Positions 10,019 to 22,915 of a stretch of DNA of 64,000 nucleotides are shown in pieces. The translations under genes and the position numbers were made by a program. Source of the DNA: Hemerocallis citrina. Lineage: Eukaryota > Streptophyta > Magnoliopsida > Asparagales > Asphodelaceae. How positions within the stretch are numbered: the stretch's first letter is position 1; each line of letters starts with the position of its first letter. The stretch covers positions 88,052,910-88,116,909 of the forward strand of contig CM030367.1 in NCBI GenBank assembly GCA_017893485.1, given 5' to 3'. Below the pieces are notes generated by a model that was not told where the DNA came from, ran no database searches, and was given only the letters and a program-made list of their open reading frames with translations.

Positions 10019-11303
10019 ATGGAAGCCTACCCCTTGACACTTGGGGAAAACTGGATGAAGCCCCTGCTCGAGTATCTCCGAGACGATGTCCTCCCCGAAA
10101 ATTCAAAAGAAGCAAGGAGGATCAGGACACGGGCAGAGCGGTACACACTCCTAGACGGGGTCATGTACAAATGCTCCTACACCCAAGTCGATGGGAGGCC
10201 CTATCTAATGTGTCTCTCTCCGGAAGAGGCGCTTTACGCTTTAAGGGAAGCCCACGATGGTCTATTTGGTGCACACTTGGGGGCAAGATCACTTGCCCGG
10301 AAACTTCTGAACTACGGATACTTTTGGCCTACACTATTAAGTGACTCTGAGGAGTATGTCTGCCAGTGCAACTCCTGCCAAAAATTTGCCCCAATCCATC
10401 GCCTGCCTCAAGCGCAACTTGCCTCCCTGGCAAGTCCGATCCCTTTCACAATGTGGGGGATGGATTTGCTTGGACCTTTCCCTCCGTCACCAGGTCAGCT
10501 GAAGTTCTTGGTGGTAGCAATAGACTACTTCTCCAAATGGATAGAAGCCGAGCCTCTCTCAACGATCACTGAGAACAGGATCCAGAAGTTCTTCTGGAAG
10601 AACTTTGTCTGTCGGTTCGGGGTACCTTGCATCCTCATAACCGACAACGGGACCCAATTTACAGGAGCTGCATTCCATGACTTCTTCAGTGATCTTGGGA
10701 TCCAACAGCATTTCTCTTCAGTAGCACACCCCCAGTCTAACGGCCAGGCGGAGAATGCGAATTGTCAAATCCTCTCAGGTTTGAAGAAGAGGCTCGACAA
10801 GTCGACCAAGGGGCAATGGGTCGAACAACTCCCCAATGTGCTTTGGTGCTATCGCACCACAAAAAGAACTCCGACGGGTGAATCCCCTTTCAACCTCATA
10901 TACGGATCAGAGCTCTTATCCCTTTGGAGGTGGATCTACCTTCACCTTGTCTCATAGCTTACAACGAGGCGCAGAATGCGAACCAGCTTCGCAACTGCCT
11001 AGACCTCATCGACGAGATCTGCGAGAGAGCCACAATCTGCCAAGAGATCTACCGTCGTAGGATCACTCAAGCCTACAACAAGAGGGTACGGCTGACCAAC
11101 ATAAAGGAAGGGCACTTAGTGCTGAGAAATTTGTTAATTTTGGATCCAAGCAAGAAAGGCAAGCTGGCACCCAACTGGGAGGGACCATACAAGGTCTCCA
11201 GAGTTATACGCCCGGACGTGTATCAACTTGAAGACCCGGGGGCAGGAAGATGCCAAGGACTTGGAATGCCGAGCATTTGATGAAGTACCGAGAGGATACC
11301 TAA
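10019..11303 (+). pseudogene. RT1 integrase and pol C-terminus
   Basis: Integrase joins the cDNA into the host chromosome. The HHCC zinc-binding part is seen around EAHDGLFGAHLGARSL and CQCNSCQKFAP. The DDE core has MDLLGP/IDYFSKW, ITDNGTQF and HPQSNGQAENAN. The frame is open from 10019 to 10957, including all catalytic residues. Frameshifts near 10920 and 11240 then split off the C-terminal part (GPYKV, then MPRTWNAEHLMKY), which ends at TAA 11301-11303. Confidence 0.88.
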
Positions 11304-11499
11304 ACGCCGCTCCAAGCTACTTCCCAGGATTGCAAAAATCTTACTTGTATTTTCCTTTTTATCGAAATGTAAAAGGCGGTCTGCAACTAAGAAGCGGCAT
11401 CCCAGTCGTTTTCAATAAAAGAGAAATTTTCCCCTTGCATCTATCTTTCGAGTAAATTCTTTACTTTGGGTAGTCCAACTCTACTTACAAAATTTTTTT

Positions 11500-11855
11500 T
11501 TACGACGAAGTTCGGAGTCCAACACTTGGCTCGACACCGGTTCTACTACTCGCTCATAAGCGAGTAAGAAGTGATTCTCTATTCAGAATTACTCCCACAA
11601 CCGTTGACTCTATCTTAAACGACGAAGTTCGGAGTCTAACACTTGGCTCGACTCCGCTTCTACTACTCACTCATAAGCGAGTAAAAAGTGGTTCGCCATT
11701 TGGAATTGCTCCCACAACCGTTGACTCTATCTTAAACGATGTAGTTCAGAGTCCAACACTTGGCTCGACTCCGCTTCTACTACTCGCTTATAAGCGAGTA
11801 AGAAGTGGTTTGCCATTCGGAATTGCTCCTACAACCGTCGACAACCATAGATGTT
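11500..11855. repeat. 118-bp tandem repeat, three copies, 3' of pol
   Basis: Units starting near 11502, 11619 and 11737 share acgacgaagttcggagtc, acttggctcgactcc and taagcgagtaa. RT2 has the equivalent 116-117-bp array at 47168-47516. It lies between convergent pol and antisense-gene 3' ends. Confidence 0.88.
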
Positions 11856-12080
11856 AACAAAACACACAAGTACAAAAGAGAAAAACAAGTTTCATTTCAA
11901 TAAAGCCTGCGGGACAACTCAGATTACACGACAAACTTCTCGTACTTATGACGAGATACAAGACTTGGAAAAAACTTGGAGAACAAAAACACAGACAACT
12001 CTCTCAATGCCTCCTTAGGGCAGGGATGTTCCGGTTTAAAGACACCCGGTGACGGCGGTGCCTAACCTCGATGCTCGTCC

Positions 12081-15000
12081 CTAGACCGGCAAACTGAGAC
12101 GCATCTTCAGCACTGCCCCTGATGGTGGCCCCAACGGACACACCGCTCGACGAAGTAGCCACCCCACTTTGTGCGTCACCAGGGCTTCACCGAACAACGG
12201 GCGAACGAGTCGCAAGCTTGTAAAAGGAAACTCCTCTCTCGCTCTCTTCAGATTACACGACGTGCTTCTGACATTGAACCGTTCAGGTTGGGGTTTGAGG
12301 CGAGCGACCTCCGCCTCGAGTTCGACGATTCGTTCCTTCAGAGAGTCGTCCTTCACAACTATCTTTAAGCGAGGAAGCCAAGCGGAGCCCGCAGCACCAG
12401 GACTGTCGGCAATAATTCGACGGAGATGAGTAACCTCGATGCTCTTGTTGACTGTAACCCTCTTCAGCTCATCAACCTCTGCCGTCAACTTGCTCATCGC
12501 TGCTGTTAGTTCTCCTCTCCACACCAAAAGCTCGTCTTCTGCTATCTTCAAGTTGTAAATCTCAGCTAACAGTTCATCTCTCTCCGTCGTGACATCGAAT
12601 AGCGCCTGCCGAAGCGACTCCACCTCCCCTTCGGGAGGGGCTTCTGAGCTCATTTCTTTAGCTGCTTCAACTCGGAGATGCACTTCGCCAGCAATAGCTT
12701 GAGATGTTCTAGCTCCAACTCGCTCTTGAGAAAACACTCTCGACTGCGAGAAAGGGCCAACTTCGTCGCTCCTAAGTCAGCTCGAAGATGAGAGGCCTCA
12801 GCTGCTTCAGTGTTCGGAGATTCCTCGACCAGACGCAACTCCGTGATCTGAAAAGCAAGAGCTCAAGAACGCTGAGTTCGAGCAACACTTAGCTAGATTT
12901 CAAAGCAAGCTGTTCTTAACACTTAGCTAGATTTCAAAGCAAGTTGTTCTTAACACTTAGCTAGATTTCAAAGCGAATTATTCTCAACACTTAGCTAAAT
13001 TTCAAAGCAGGTCGTTCTTAACACTTAGAAGAATTTCAAAAGCCAATCACTATAAACATGGGCCAAAATTTCAAGACCCTAGATAAAATAAAAATTACTG
13101 CTAGAACACAAAAGAAACTCTAAGGGAGTTGAGTGTCCACCTCGGTAAATGGATCCACAAGTGCTAAGGCACCTTCGCCGCCCTCAGCACCCCCTGTCGC
13201 CGGCGCCATAGCTAATGGCGTCTCAGTCACTACATCTTCATCGCCGGCGACCTCCTCCTCTCCTTCTTCCTCTTCTTCTTCGGCGACCGTCTTCTCCTCA
13301 TCGGGGAACAAGAAGTATTCCGAGCAGTCAAAGTTGGGGATACGCTCGCCGACATCCTTCAGCGCCCTGGCGTAGGCCTTGCGCATGTTCTGCTCAAGGT
13401 AGCCGATCGCCTCCTTCTCCGCTACCGCCTTGGCCTCCTTCACCGCCGTGAACATCGCGAACGTGGCTTTCTCATGCTCGGTCACCCACAGCTGAGTCAT
13501 CTCCTCCTTCTCCGCGACGGCGGAGTCCTTCGCCTTTGCCAATGCCTCCTCCAACAGCCGCATCTCGGTGGCTTGCATTTCGATCATGAGTGCGGCCGCC
13601 TCTGGCTCTTTCTTGGCCTTCGAACGCTCCAACCTCTCTCGATCTTGAAGAGCTTTCAGCTCTTTCTCCTGCTCCGCCACTCGTGTCAGCATGTGGCTGA
13701 AATGACAGATCACCTACAAACAAAAAAAGGGGGGAGGGGGGGTTAAAAGTAGAACAGAAGGAAAGGGATAGAAGTCGAGCAATAAGTCAAAGCTTACGGT
13801 CATATCCGCTTTGGCGATCTCCAACACCGAGTCACCCACGGTCCCATGCTCCATCGCCGCCTTGTCTTTGGGCATAGCGAGACTACGAACGGCATCGCTC
13901 ATCGAGTTGCCGAGAAAACTGTCGTGCCTAAGGACCTGCCAATCCGGCACGAAGAGCTTCTTCAGCTGGTCCGTCAGAATCTCCTCGGCCGCTGCCGTGC
14001 AAGGCGGAGCTTACAAGGCGAGAGTGGCCGAACAATTGAGCTCCTTCGCCGGCGGAGCAACGGAAGAAGGAGCGACCTCCAAATCAACAATGGGGGCGGC
14101 GGCACTCTTAACTCGAGACGCCTTCGACGTGGTTGGGCGAGCCACAGCACGCTTCCTCTTCTTCTCCTCGGCGCGCTTGTTGCTCAGCGCTGACCACCTG
14201 TTCATAATGTCGTCGAAGTCCATGGCGGCGGATCCTGCGAACAAAAAAGTTTAAAAAAAGAGAGTGAGAGAGAAAGATTAGAGTCTTGTCACACACTATC
14301 GATTTTTTAAAAAAAATACTCGTACTAGGGTCTATAGGGCTAAGGCCTCCCTCAAAGAGGCTCTCTTCAGTGATCTCCTTCCAATGCAAGGTCGGTCGAT
14401 CCAAGAGGATGTCGACTATCTTGTCCTCCTCCGGACTTAGACACGGGTTCGTCTTTGCCCTCTTCGGCACGTCCTCTCTCCATACCGTGGGGATGTCCCA
14501 CGGCTTCTTACCCCAAAAGAGGAAGTACTTGTCCCTCCAACACTTCACGGAGTTGGGGTTGTCGACCAGCTTCACGCCCTTCCGAGTAGTGAGGTAGAAA
14601 AGGTACTCCGTCCTCGTCTTCTGATGGATCTTATACAAACGGCGAAGTACATTCATGTTCGGCTCATTCCCGACCGCCTGTCAATGGAGGATGAATCCCG
14701 TGACATGCCTCCAAATGTTCGGCATCAGTTGAATAGGGCAGACCCCATACCACTGCAGCACTCCCCATACGAAAGGGTGCAGAAGAAAGACGAAGCCCGG
14801 CGTAGAAAGCGTCGTAAGGGAAAATGCAAGTGTTGGAGGGGAGAGAAGAGCAAGATCGGACACCTGGCCCCGGGACGATGAGTTTGAACTCCGGAGGGAT
14901 CATGAAGCACATCCGAACCATTCGCAGATCGGATTCCTTCATGATGCTGACGATTTCATTCGCCTTTGTGCGCTCTCTCGGATTGTTCTCCTCGTAAAAC

Positions 15001-15310
15001 TGAGCCAGACCATGCTCCGTTCGCCTCAAATCCTCCAAACTATACTGCCTGATCCCCCAAGAGTGGATACGGCGATCGAATGTCGGCCGAACGCCCCCAT
15101 CCGCCGATCCCTCTCTACAATCGTCTCCACCACTATCGAAGAAAGAGCCGCTTCGCCACCTCCGCCTTCGGTGCCAACACCTTCTCCTACTTTCGGAGAG
15201 GACAAAACGATGGTGGCCTTCCCCTTGTCGACCGAAGGAGGAGTCGACCGGGGAGGTACTTCGAACTCACTCGCGGAGGAGGCCTCTTCACCGGACGATA
15301 CCCTAGACAT
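12081..15310 (-). pseudogene. RT1 antisense gene, four exons, PF04195-like plus coiled coil
   Basis: Gene antisense to pol, of the kind annotated in plants as putative gypsy-type transposon protein (PF04195-like, by recollection of the family). Exon 1 is 15310-14326 (MSRVSSGEEASS start; MCFMIPPEF, SCSSLPS, VKLVDNPNSVKCW). Exon 2 is 14234-13798 (MDFDDIMN, MPKDKAAMEHG). Exon 3 is 13713-13141, a long Lys/Glu/Ala coiled coil with an acidic tail. Exon 4 is 12847 to about 12081, a second coiled coil (ELEHLKLLL, SLKERIVELEAEV). Exon phases fit (exon 2 is 437 nt after a one-base carry-in; exon 3 is 573 nt). Frameshifts in exon 1 (near 15045 and 14780) and exon 4 (near 12655) break this copy. The function is unknown. 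Confidence 0.75.
12883..13040. repeat. 34-bp minisatellite in antisense-gene intron 3
   Basis: aacacttagctagatttcaaagc recurs with starts at 12883, 12918, 12952, 12986 and 13020. It lies inside the predicted intron 12848-13140 of the antisense gene. RT2's corresponding intron (46014-46224) is shorter and lacks the array. Confidence 0.88.
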
Positions 15311-15459
15311 CTCTTTAAATTAAAATAAGTTACTTGGATGTGACAACCACGGTCGGAATGCTCGTCGGAGATCGGGAAGGACGCCGGAAGCTCTGTGAAG
15401 AGAGAAAAACTCTGGTGAAAACAATGAGAAAGTGAAGTAAGAGTGAAAGGGGGTGGAGA

Positions 15460-15467
15460 CTTATAGG
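15460..15467 (-). promoter_or_regulatory. TATA-like box of the antisense gene
   Basis: CCTATAAGTCTCCACCCCC on the minus strand, about 150 bp upstream of the antisense ATG. RT2 has CCATAAATCTCCACCCCC at the same relative place (43688 on). Conservation of the motif and its context supports a promoter, without proof. Confidence 0.5.
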
Positions 15468-15549
15468 AAAACTTGATGGGCTTGGGCCGCACAACTTGAC
15501 CGGCCCAACAAGCACAGAAGCCTAAGCAGCCAAGTATACGAAACGATAG

Positions 15550-16150
15550 AAAGCTCGCCATTTCGCTCGCCAAACTAGACAGGACGTTCGCCAGGCTCGC
15601 CGTCAAATTCGAGCAAACGTGTTTCCGACCTGAAAACACCAAGAAATGCGTTGACCATTCAACGCTCTTTGAGCACGCTGTTTCGCTCGCAAAACTGAAC
15701 AGGACGTTCGCCAGGCTCGCCGTCAAATCCGAGCAAACGTGTTTCTGAGCTGAAAACACCAAGAAATGTGTTGACGAGTCAATGCTCTTTGAGCTCGCCG
15801 TTTTGCTCGCCAAGCTCGACAGGACGTTCGCTAGGCTCGCCGTCAAATCCGAGCAAACGTGTTTCCGAGCTAAAAACACCATGAAATGCGTTGACCAGTC
15901 AACGCTCTTTGAGCTCACCGTTTCGCTTGCCAAGCTCGACATGGCATTCGCCAAGCTCACCGTCAAATCCGAACAAACATATTTTCAAGCTAAAAATACC
16001 AAAAAATGCATTGACCAGTCAACGCTCTTTGAGCTCGCCGCTTCGCTCGCCACGCTCGACAAGGCGCTCGCCATGTTCACCGTCAAATCTGAGCAGCGCG
16101 TTTTCGAGCTGAAAAACCAAAAATATCGTTGACCAATCAACGCCTCTTCA
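15550..16150. repeat. 120-bp tandem repeat array with paired W-box-like motifs
   Basis: Five units with an exact 120-bp period (starts near 15555, 15675, 15795, 15915, 16035), each with gagcaaacgtgtttc and a palindrome-like cgttgaccagtcaacgc. TTGAC faces inverted TTGAC near 15650, 15770, 15890, 16010 and 16130, with small changes. The array sits just upstream of the antisense gene promoter. Because 120 is a multiple of three, long ORFs with a 40-residue repeat appear on both strands by construction. Confidence 0.88.
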
Positions 16151-16737
16151 CCGTTCGCCAAACTCCTCATAACGGTCATCGCGTTCAACAAGCCGTTCGA
16201 CGCGTTCGCCAAACCGTGCGCCCAGATTGCGAGAACCCCTTCTTTCTCCTGGCTATCCAATCGCCTAGAAATCCTCGCCGGCGTATGATCAGCGGCTCAG
16301 ATTTGGCCACGTCATAAATACGGCGATTAATTCCTTTTTCTATTTTATTAATTCGGATTATTTATTTAAAAATTGCAAAAAATGATTAAAATTTCTGGAG
16401 AATTAACTAAAAATTCTGAAAAATAATTATAAATTCGGGGGAGCATTTTTGAGTCCCGAGTTAAATAATTATTGTCCAGGACGATTAATTAAGGCTCCCG
16501 AAAAGTGAATCGTTACTTTGCAAAATTAAGTAAATGTTTCAAACGAATGATATAAATTAGGAAACAAATCACCAGGGATTCGGAGCAACCTAGAGGCCAC
16601 TTTGAGCATGCTGCCAGCTCAGAAAAAATCCATCAACCCTCAGATGAGATTCGAGCACCCGTTGAAAACTCCGATAAAGCCCTATACGCCATTGAAACAA
16701 CAGAACTACTCCCACAAGACTGTAATACACAGTCTTT

Positions 16738-16750
16738 GGGAGTGGGGGGC
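16738..16750 (+). other. Polypurine tract of RT1
   Basis: gggagtggggggc just before the 3' LTR start. RT2 has the same tract on the minus strand (42508-42496). Confidence 0.8.
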
Positions 16751-16753
16751 TCG

Positions 16754-17339
16754 TGATATGGCTAAAAATGGGGTTAAATCAGAACCATCCAAAATGGGCA
16801 CGAATCTCAAAGTCCTAAGGGCAAGATGTTAATCTCAACCTAAAGATGGGTCCAAATTGGGAATCGGGTCCTTCCTCCTGGACCCGTTAGCCCGTTACCG
16901 GATCTGACCAGTTGAGAGTGGATCTCAACCCGTTAGGGGCCAGTCCAACAGGATCGGAACAAATCCTGGCTCCCCCGTGATCTGGAGGAGGTGGTTATAA
17001 CCACCCGTATCCTACCACACCGGGAAGTAGGGATCTTCTCTGATCCTGAAAGAGATCCCCATGGGCGACTATAAAACCCTCCTGATCTCCCACTGTAGAA
17101 GGTGATCACACTTTGCACACTTGAGCTCTTTTTTTCTCTCTTTTTTCTGTGTATTGACTTGATCGTCGGAAGGTTCATCGTCGGGATCCATCCCGGTGTC
17201 TCGAACGTTTGTGCAGGTCGTAAAGGAGCACAAAGGAGCCAGCCAGTTTCCAAGGAAGAAGAAGGGGTAGATCTTTGTGAGTTCCTCAAGAACCTACAAA
17301 TCTCATCTGCTGCCCCCACACCCGAATTCAGCGGCAACA
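16754..17339 (+). repeat. RT1 3' LTR
   Basis: 586 bp, matching the 5' LTR with scattered substitutions. It ends GGCAACA and is followed by the GAAGT target duplication. Confidence 0.92.
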
Positions 17340-20300
17340 GAAGTTATATATTAACAAAATTTACATAGAACTTTTCAAACTATCTAAAGCACATCAACTG
17401 CCTAAAATTGATGCTTAAGTTTGAACTTCTCTATGGCTCCAATTGGATTCTAAATTTCAAAACAATTAGGATTTAAAAGCTTTTGACTCAATAGTTTTTA
17501 ACTTCATTTCCCCCATAGATTTAATAATTAGATCACTTTCAAGTTTCTTAGTAAGAGCATTAGCCATATTTTGTCTCAATTGCACTTTATCTATGAGAAA
17601 GTTTAACTAGGCTTCTTCAGTCTTAATATACTGTTGTTACTATTATAGAGTGAGTTATGAGCTACAGTGCATTGTAGCTTGATAGTCGACGAATAGAATT
17701 AGAGAGTTACTTAAACTTGTCAATGGATGACTAGCAACAACTCCTTCAATTCACTCAGCCTCTTCCCCTGCAGAGGATAACACATAGATATCTGATTTCA
17801 TGGATGATAGCATAGTGCCTGATTGCCTTTCAATTTCCATAACATTTCTATTCATCCTAGTGTAAACACATATCCACTAGTTGTTGACTTTCACTAAATT
17901 CCGAGCATTATAATGCATTAGATCATCCATTCAATTTTGAAGATGACTAGAGTAGCACAAAGCAAACTTTTGAGTACCTCTCAATTATCTCATTAGCCTC
18001 TTAGGGCTCTTCAATGTATATCAATAGGACTACTAGTGAATCTGCAAATCATACCTATCTCAAAGGCTATGTCGGTAAGTGCAGAATTTTGTATATATGA
18101 GACTTTCAATAAGTTTAGAATGATCTAACCGTCTCATAGTTGCACCATCATTAGGTGTCAATCTTTATCATAATCATAAGGTGTTTCAAAACACACTTTC
18201 AGTCACTATATCCCAACTTTTTGTACACATTATTAATTAAATGAATTTGACTAAGCGATAATTTTGATGATTCCACATAAATTCCACAAGAAGAAATGCA
18301 TCACTCAATGTATAGTTCATAAGGACTAAATCAATTATAAATACAAATAGTTCAAAAGGACTAAACCAAAATAATTTATCCCTTGCCAACCGAAATTCAA
18401 ACTTCTACCTGATATGGTGTCCATAACACCTAGGTGTTTCATGCTGGATTTTTTGGATAGCCCAGTTTTAACTCCATTTATAATAGAAATATCACTTCCA
18501 ACAACAAGCATGTCAACAATAAACAAGTAAATAATAGTCATTATATTTGACACACCACAGAGTTAAAGGCATTGATTTGATTTACTTGATTCAAATACTA
18601 GGCTCGTAAGAAAATTTGTCAAATTATTTATCCGTCAGCTATAATACATATTTTATAAAACATATAATGATTTTACTAAATTGTAAATCTTGTTCACTAA
18701 ACATATTAGTACAAAACTGTGAAGTACAAAAATTTCAATATAAAACATTCAGTACAAAATCTTTTGGTACAAAATTGTTTAAACATCTTTTATGAATAAC
18801 AAAATTTTTAATAGATGTGTGGGCAAGATAAATACTTATTGTAGAAATATGACAGAAATGTGAGTAGACATCAAACAAATCTACCCCATTTATCTCAGTC
18901 AATCTTTAATACTAAAAGTATATTAAAATTGCTACTGAACAATCAAAATTAAGTTTCTTCTATAAACCCCCACTTACTATAATTTAGCTCCTTTCGGCAA
19001 ACCAACTAATTCAAAATACTATTGTATAACAACAAATTTATTTCATAATCTACTAAAGATTCTTCTTAGCTCATTTTCCATTGAAGTTTTAAGTGCCAAT
19101 AAAGCTTGTTCTTGATTTTAATTGTGAATCATTTACTGTGTCTGTAGGACTAGATAATTTCATAAATTTATCTTTGATGAACACATCCTCAAAGAACTTT
19201 GTAAGTTTAGATTCTACTAATACAAATTAGATAAATCCAAAACTGTCCATAGAACCACATTCTGCACTTTCTAAGTATACACAAATATTTGTTATATGTC
19301 TTACCTTAGGCCTTATAGGGTCATGTACTCTAACAAATGTGTCATGCCACATATTTTCACTTTAACAAAATTATTTGTGTTTTTATGCCATAGTCTACAA
19401 GGTATAAATAATTTAGAGTGTAGTAACATATTAGGATTTGATTAATGATATAACATCACCCATAATTTCACAAAGTCAAACAACAGTCAATAATATAGAA
19501 TTCAACATTTCACTAAGTATTTGATTCTAACTTTTATCAATACTATTTTGACTGTAGTAAAATTGAGTGCACTAGAGATTATCCCAAATGCAAACTTCTC
19601 TAAAATTATTAAAACATATTCACCACCTCCATCCAATCTGAAACCTTTTGATTTTAGCATTTAACTAGATTTTCAATTTTTAAAATAACAAGTGCTTCAT
19701 ATATATGACAAACATTCAATAATCATCTAAAAAGGTAATTAAATACTTCTGACCAACCATTGTCTCATCTAGTCACAAAGCTACTGAGATCATAAATATC
19801 AGAATGTATTGACTCAAAAGGTTGTGTGCTCCAAGGAACCGTACTAAATGATTTTCTAATGATCATAATCTAAGCACACTTTCACATTTGTCATAATTTA
19901 ATGAGGTGTCATTTAGTAGTGTTAAGAGTTTTAACAAGAGCAAACAATAGAATATACAGCTAACATGTCCTAGCTTATAAGTCATATTCAATGATTACAC
20001 AAATTAGAGCTACTATTATCAATTGTTTCATTTGTTAAACTCAACTTACACATGCGACTAACTATACAAGCACATTATAAAATAATAATAATATGAGTTA
20101 ATACAAAATTACTCTACCACATTTTACAGAATTATTTGCTTTCTCTCTTGGTTTCAACAATGTCCATATGCTCAACCACAATGAGCGAAGAGTTCTTTCC
20201 TTTATTCGTTATTCATCATCTTCATAATGTTAATCGAGATAATGTTTTATAATTTAACTTTGCACACATAGTACAATGAACGAGAAAGAATAAAACATAA

Positions 20301-21266
20301 CTAATGGAGTCATATCCTGCATTACAATATACTTCCACCTAAGTTACAGACATTTGTTATAGATTTTATACATCAGTCTTTATTAGAGAAGCAAATATAC
20401 AATCTCATACAAACTGCAAACGATGGGTTACCCAATATATCTATACACACAGTATGACAAGGCACATTTAACAACCTTAAACATACTAGTTTTCAAGGTG
20501 AGACTAATTATGATCTAAAATTTTAATCATGTGATCAAACGCACGAAATATCAACACACTCATCACATGAAAATACTGAAAAATATTAGAGTAGATCATA
20601 CCGACAGTTCAATAGAAGTGTTTTCCAAATTCGATGGAGAAGTCTGCGCAGTGCAGACTTATTATACAGTGACGCAAATCCATCATCTCCAATACACACA
20701 ATTTGTAAGTAACTTTGAAGTTCTTATATTCATTAAATTGTTAAAGATTCGTCAATTAAACGAATTATATGCACTATTTAATTTTAACAACAATTTAATT
20801 GAAGATACAAATTTATAGTCAAAACCTATCATTTAACTTATCTAAATAGATATTTGATCCTTAGCACATAACCAAAACAGTTATTCAACTTGTATTTAAT
20901 CAAACAACAGTTAACACAGTTTAAAACTTTACCACTTAGCAACAACAAATAATTAAAGTATATATGCAGGTAAACAATTTATCTTTAATTTAGATCTGAT
21001 TCAATCCAATCATACTTGGATCTAGTCCAAACAACATCCTCACCATTCGCACTATCTCCAAAAATTTCATCCACATCTCGTATTGTGCTTTTTTCTTCAT
21101 ATTGTTAATTTCAGAACTATCGAACATCTCTAGTTTGGGAATCTCATACGGACTATTAAGTTTTTCCACCTTAAAGGAATAAACAATAAATTCCAAAATC
21201 TAGTGGGTTTACTCTGAATAATTACTACTAGCGTAGTTTTAGTAAAATGAAGAGTTTTTCTATAAA
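17340..21266 (-). pseudogene. Copia pol remnants (integrase, RT, RNase H)
   Basis: Decayed internal part of the copia element between the RT1 and LTR C insertions. Reading on minus: PFESIHSDIYDL (about 19830-19795), integrase core-like; VDMLVVGSDISI with MKHLGVMD (18335-18553), the copia RT active-site region where the usual YVDDM has become IVDML; and NMANALTKKLESDL (about 17575-17530), resembling the end of copia RNase H. Stops and frameshifts are frequent. 19900-21266 should be gag/protease but nothing clear is readable. Confidence 0.7.
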
Positions 21267-21976
21267 ACTACTTAGCGCCCCGAATTTCCAATATAATATC
21301 CCAAAAATACGTGGCACAATTCCAGAATCAACTTCAATGTAATCATAAACATAGCAACCAAATACAGGAAAAATTAAAACTTTTTATTACATCAATTGTT
21401 TACAAAGCACAGCGGAAAATTAAACACCTTGAATTACAATCTTTCTTTTACAACACATTCTTTTACAATTTACATAAGCTATAGCATCAATTTAGCACAA
21501 GCATCCAAATCCCAAGCTACAAGCACCTACCTGTAAAACATGAGGCTAGAGATAACCCTAACCCCCAAAACTACAGGGGTCAGCCATAACGGTGTGAGTG
21601 ACATCAAAAGAAAAGCAACATAAATAAAATATAAAGGATAAAGTCATAAACAACATGCATCAACAGTAGAGTAAATGAAATAAGAAATAACAATAAATAA
21701 AATATGAAAACATCAAGGAATATGAAATAGTAAATAGTAGGGCATGCAAGTGAAACTAGACTAAGTGTCAAGTGTAGAAAAACAGAAAACAACATGCATA
21801 AAACCAAGTCAAGAAAACATTAGTGCTGCATGCCGACTCTCTAATGCATACTTGTCGGATTCTATGCATCCCACAATATATAGGTCCGGTGCAAGCCCTT
21901 ATCGTTCTCCATTTTATAGGGTTAAATCCCTCGTTATGCAACTAATTCTACGACGGTGACAAAAACAAGATGCAGA

Positions 21977-22210
21977 ATACTCTGCGAATAGGCATCACAA
22001 CCCTCGACACGCAAGCATTATGTAAGAATAGCTCAACAACCGGAGAATCACCTCCCAACTGTGTACCCCACGAATAGGCTTGCGAGGCCCTCGACGTGCA
22101 GATACACAGGATACATACCGTGAATAGGCCCGCCGACCCTCGACACGCGAATGCACCTTGCAAGCTCCTTGAATAGGCCTGCAGATCCTCAACACGCGAA
22201 CATACAATTG
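21977..22210. repeat. Diverged tandem repeat in LTR C
   Basis: Repeats of gaataggc.tgc..accctcgacacgcgaa, with four to five units of about 57 bp. Confidence 0.65.
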
Positions 22211-22585
22211 TTCTCTCGAGACAGAACAACAAACAGTCCTGGAACGCATCCGTTGGACTAAGAAAACCAAGAGCATATACTTACGTTTTTCAAGTTCCAT
22301 CACATCTCCACTAGTGTCTGTACTTAAGTTGGTTATTATTAAAATACAAAAATCATCATCTCTAGAGTTAGTGCATCCTGCCGGACTTAATTTCACAACA
22401 ACCACCCCAAGACCCAACTGGTCCAAATCAACAAAATCTCATCTGCCGGTTCACAGGACTCCCACTCAACTCCTAGAGATTCAAAACTCAACCATCAACA
22501 CAAAAATCTTTCATCTTAATCATTTCATTTCTTTGTTAATTTACTCACAATGATAATTTCATTCATTCATCTTGTTTGTATATGA

Positions 22586-22589
<4 letters not shown>

Positions 22590-22669
<80 letters not shown>

Positions 22670-22861
22670 GATCTTACTGCATATAAAGTGTGCATAGGTA
22701 TATTATGTAGAAATCCCTCTACTGATAAGAAGTGTATGTATATATATATAACATAGAAAGATCCCCTTTTTACTGAATTGAACATGCACAGGATATAGAA
22801 GAACCCTTTTTGAAAAGAAGCGTATGTGTATATATCATATATATATATATATAATCTTTCA

Positions 22862-22915
<54 letters not shown>

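Larger units (their letters stand above)
4774..17339 (+). mobile_element. Tat-like Ty3/gypsy retrotransposon RT1, full length
   Basis: 12,566-bp element with LTRs of 585 and 586 bp, TSD GAAGT (4769-4773 and 17340-17344), PBS at 5361, PPT at about 16738-16750, gag and pol on plus, and a long antisense gene between pol and the 3' LTR. Pol order is protease, RT, RNase H, a second RNase H-like domain, integrase. The second RNase H, the antisense ORF and tandem repeats 3' of pol are known traits of the Tat lineage (Retand/Grande/Ogre relatives). LTRs differ by a few percent by eye, and pol has several stops and frameshifts, so the element is defective and not very recent. Confidence 0.92.

Noticed and set aside
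13133..13451. Plus-strand ORFs rich in Ser/Pro opposite the antisense gene
   Set aside because: Shadow frames of the coiled-coil exon; they do not align with RT2.
15187..16132. Long ORFs on both strands over the 120-bp repeats
   Set aside because: A repeat unit divisible by three stays open by chance in several frames. RT2's homologous array has units of other lengths and no such ORF.
15550..16150. CRISPR-like array
   Set aside because: Units are head-to-tail tandem repeats without unique spacers, inside a plant retrotransposon.
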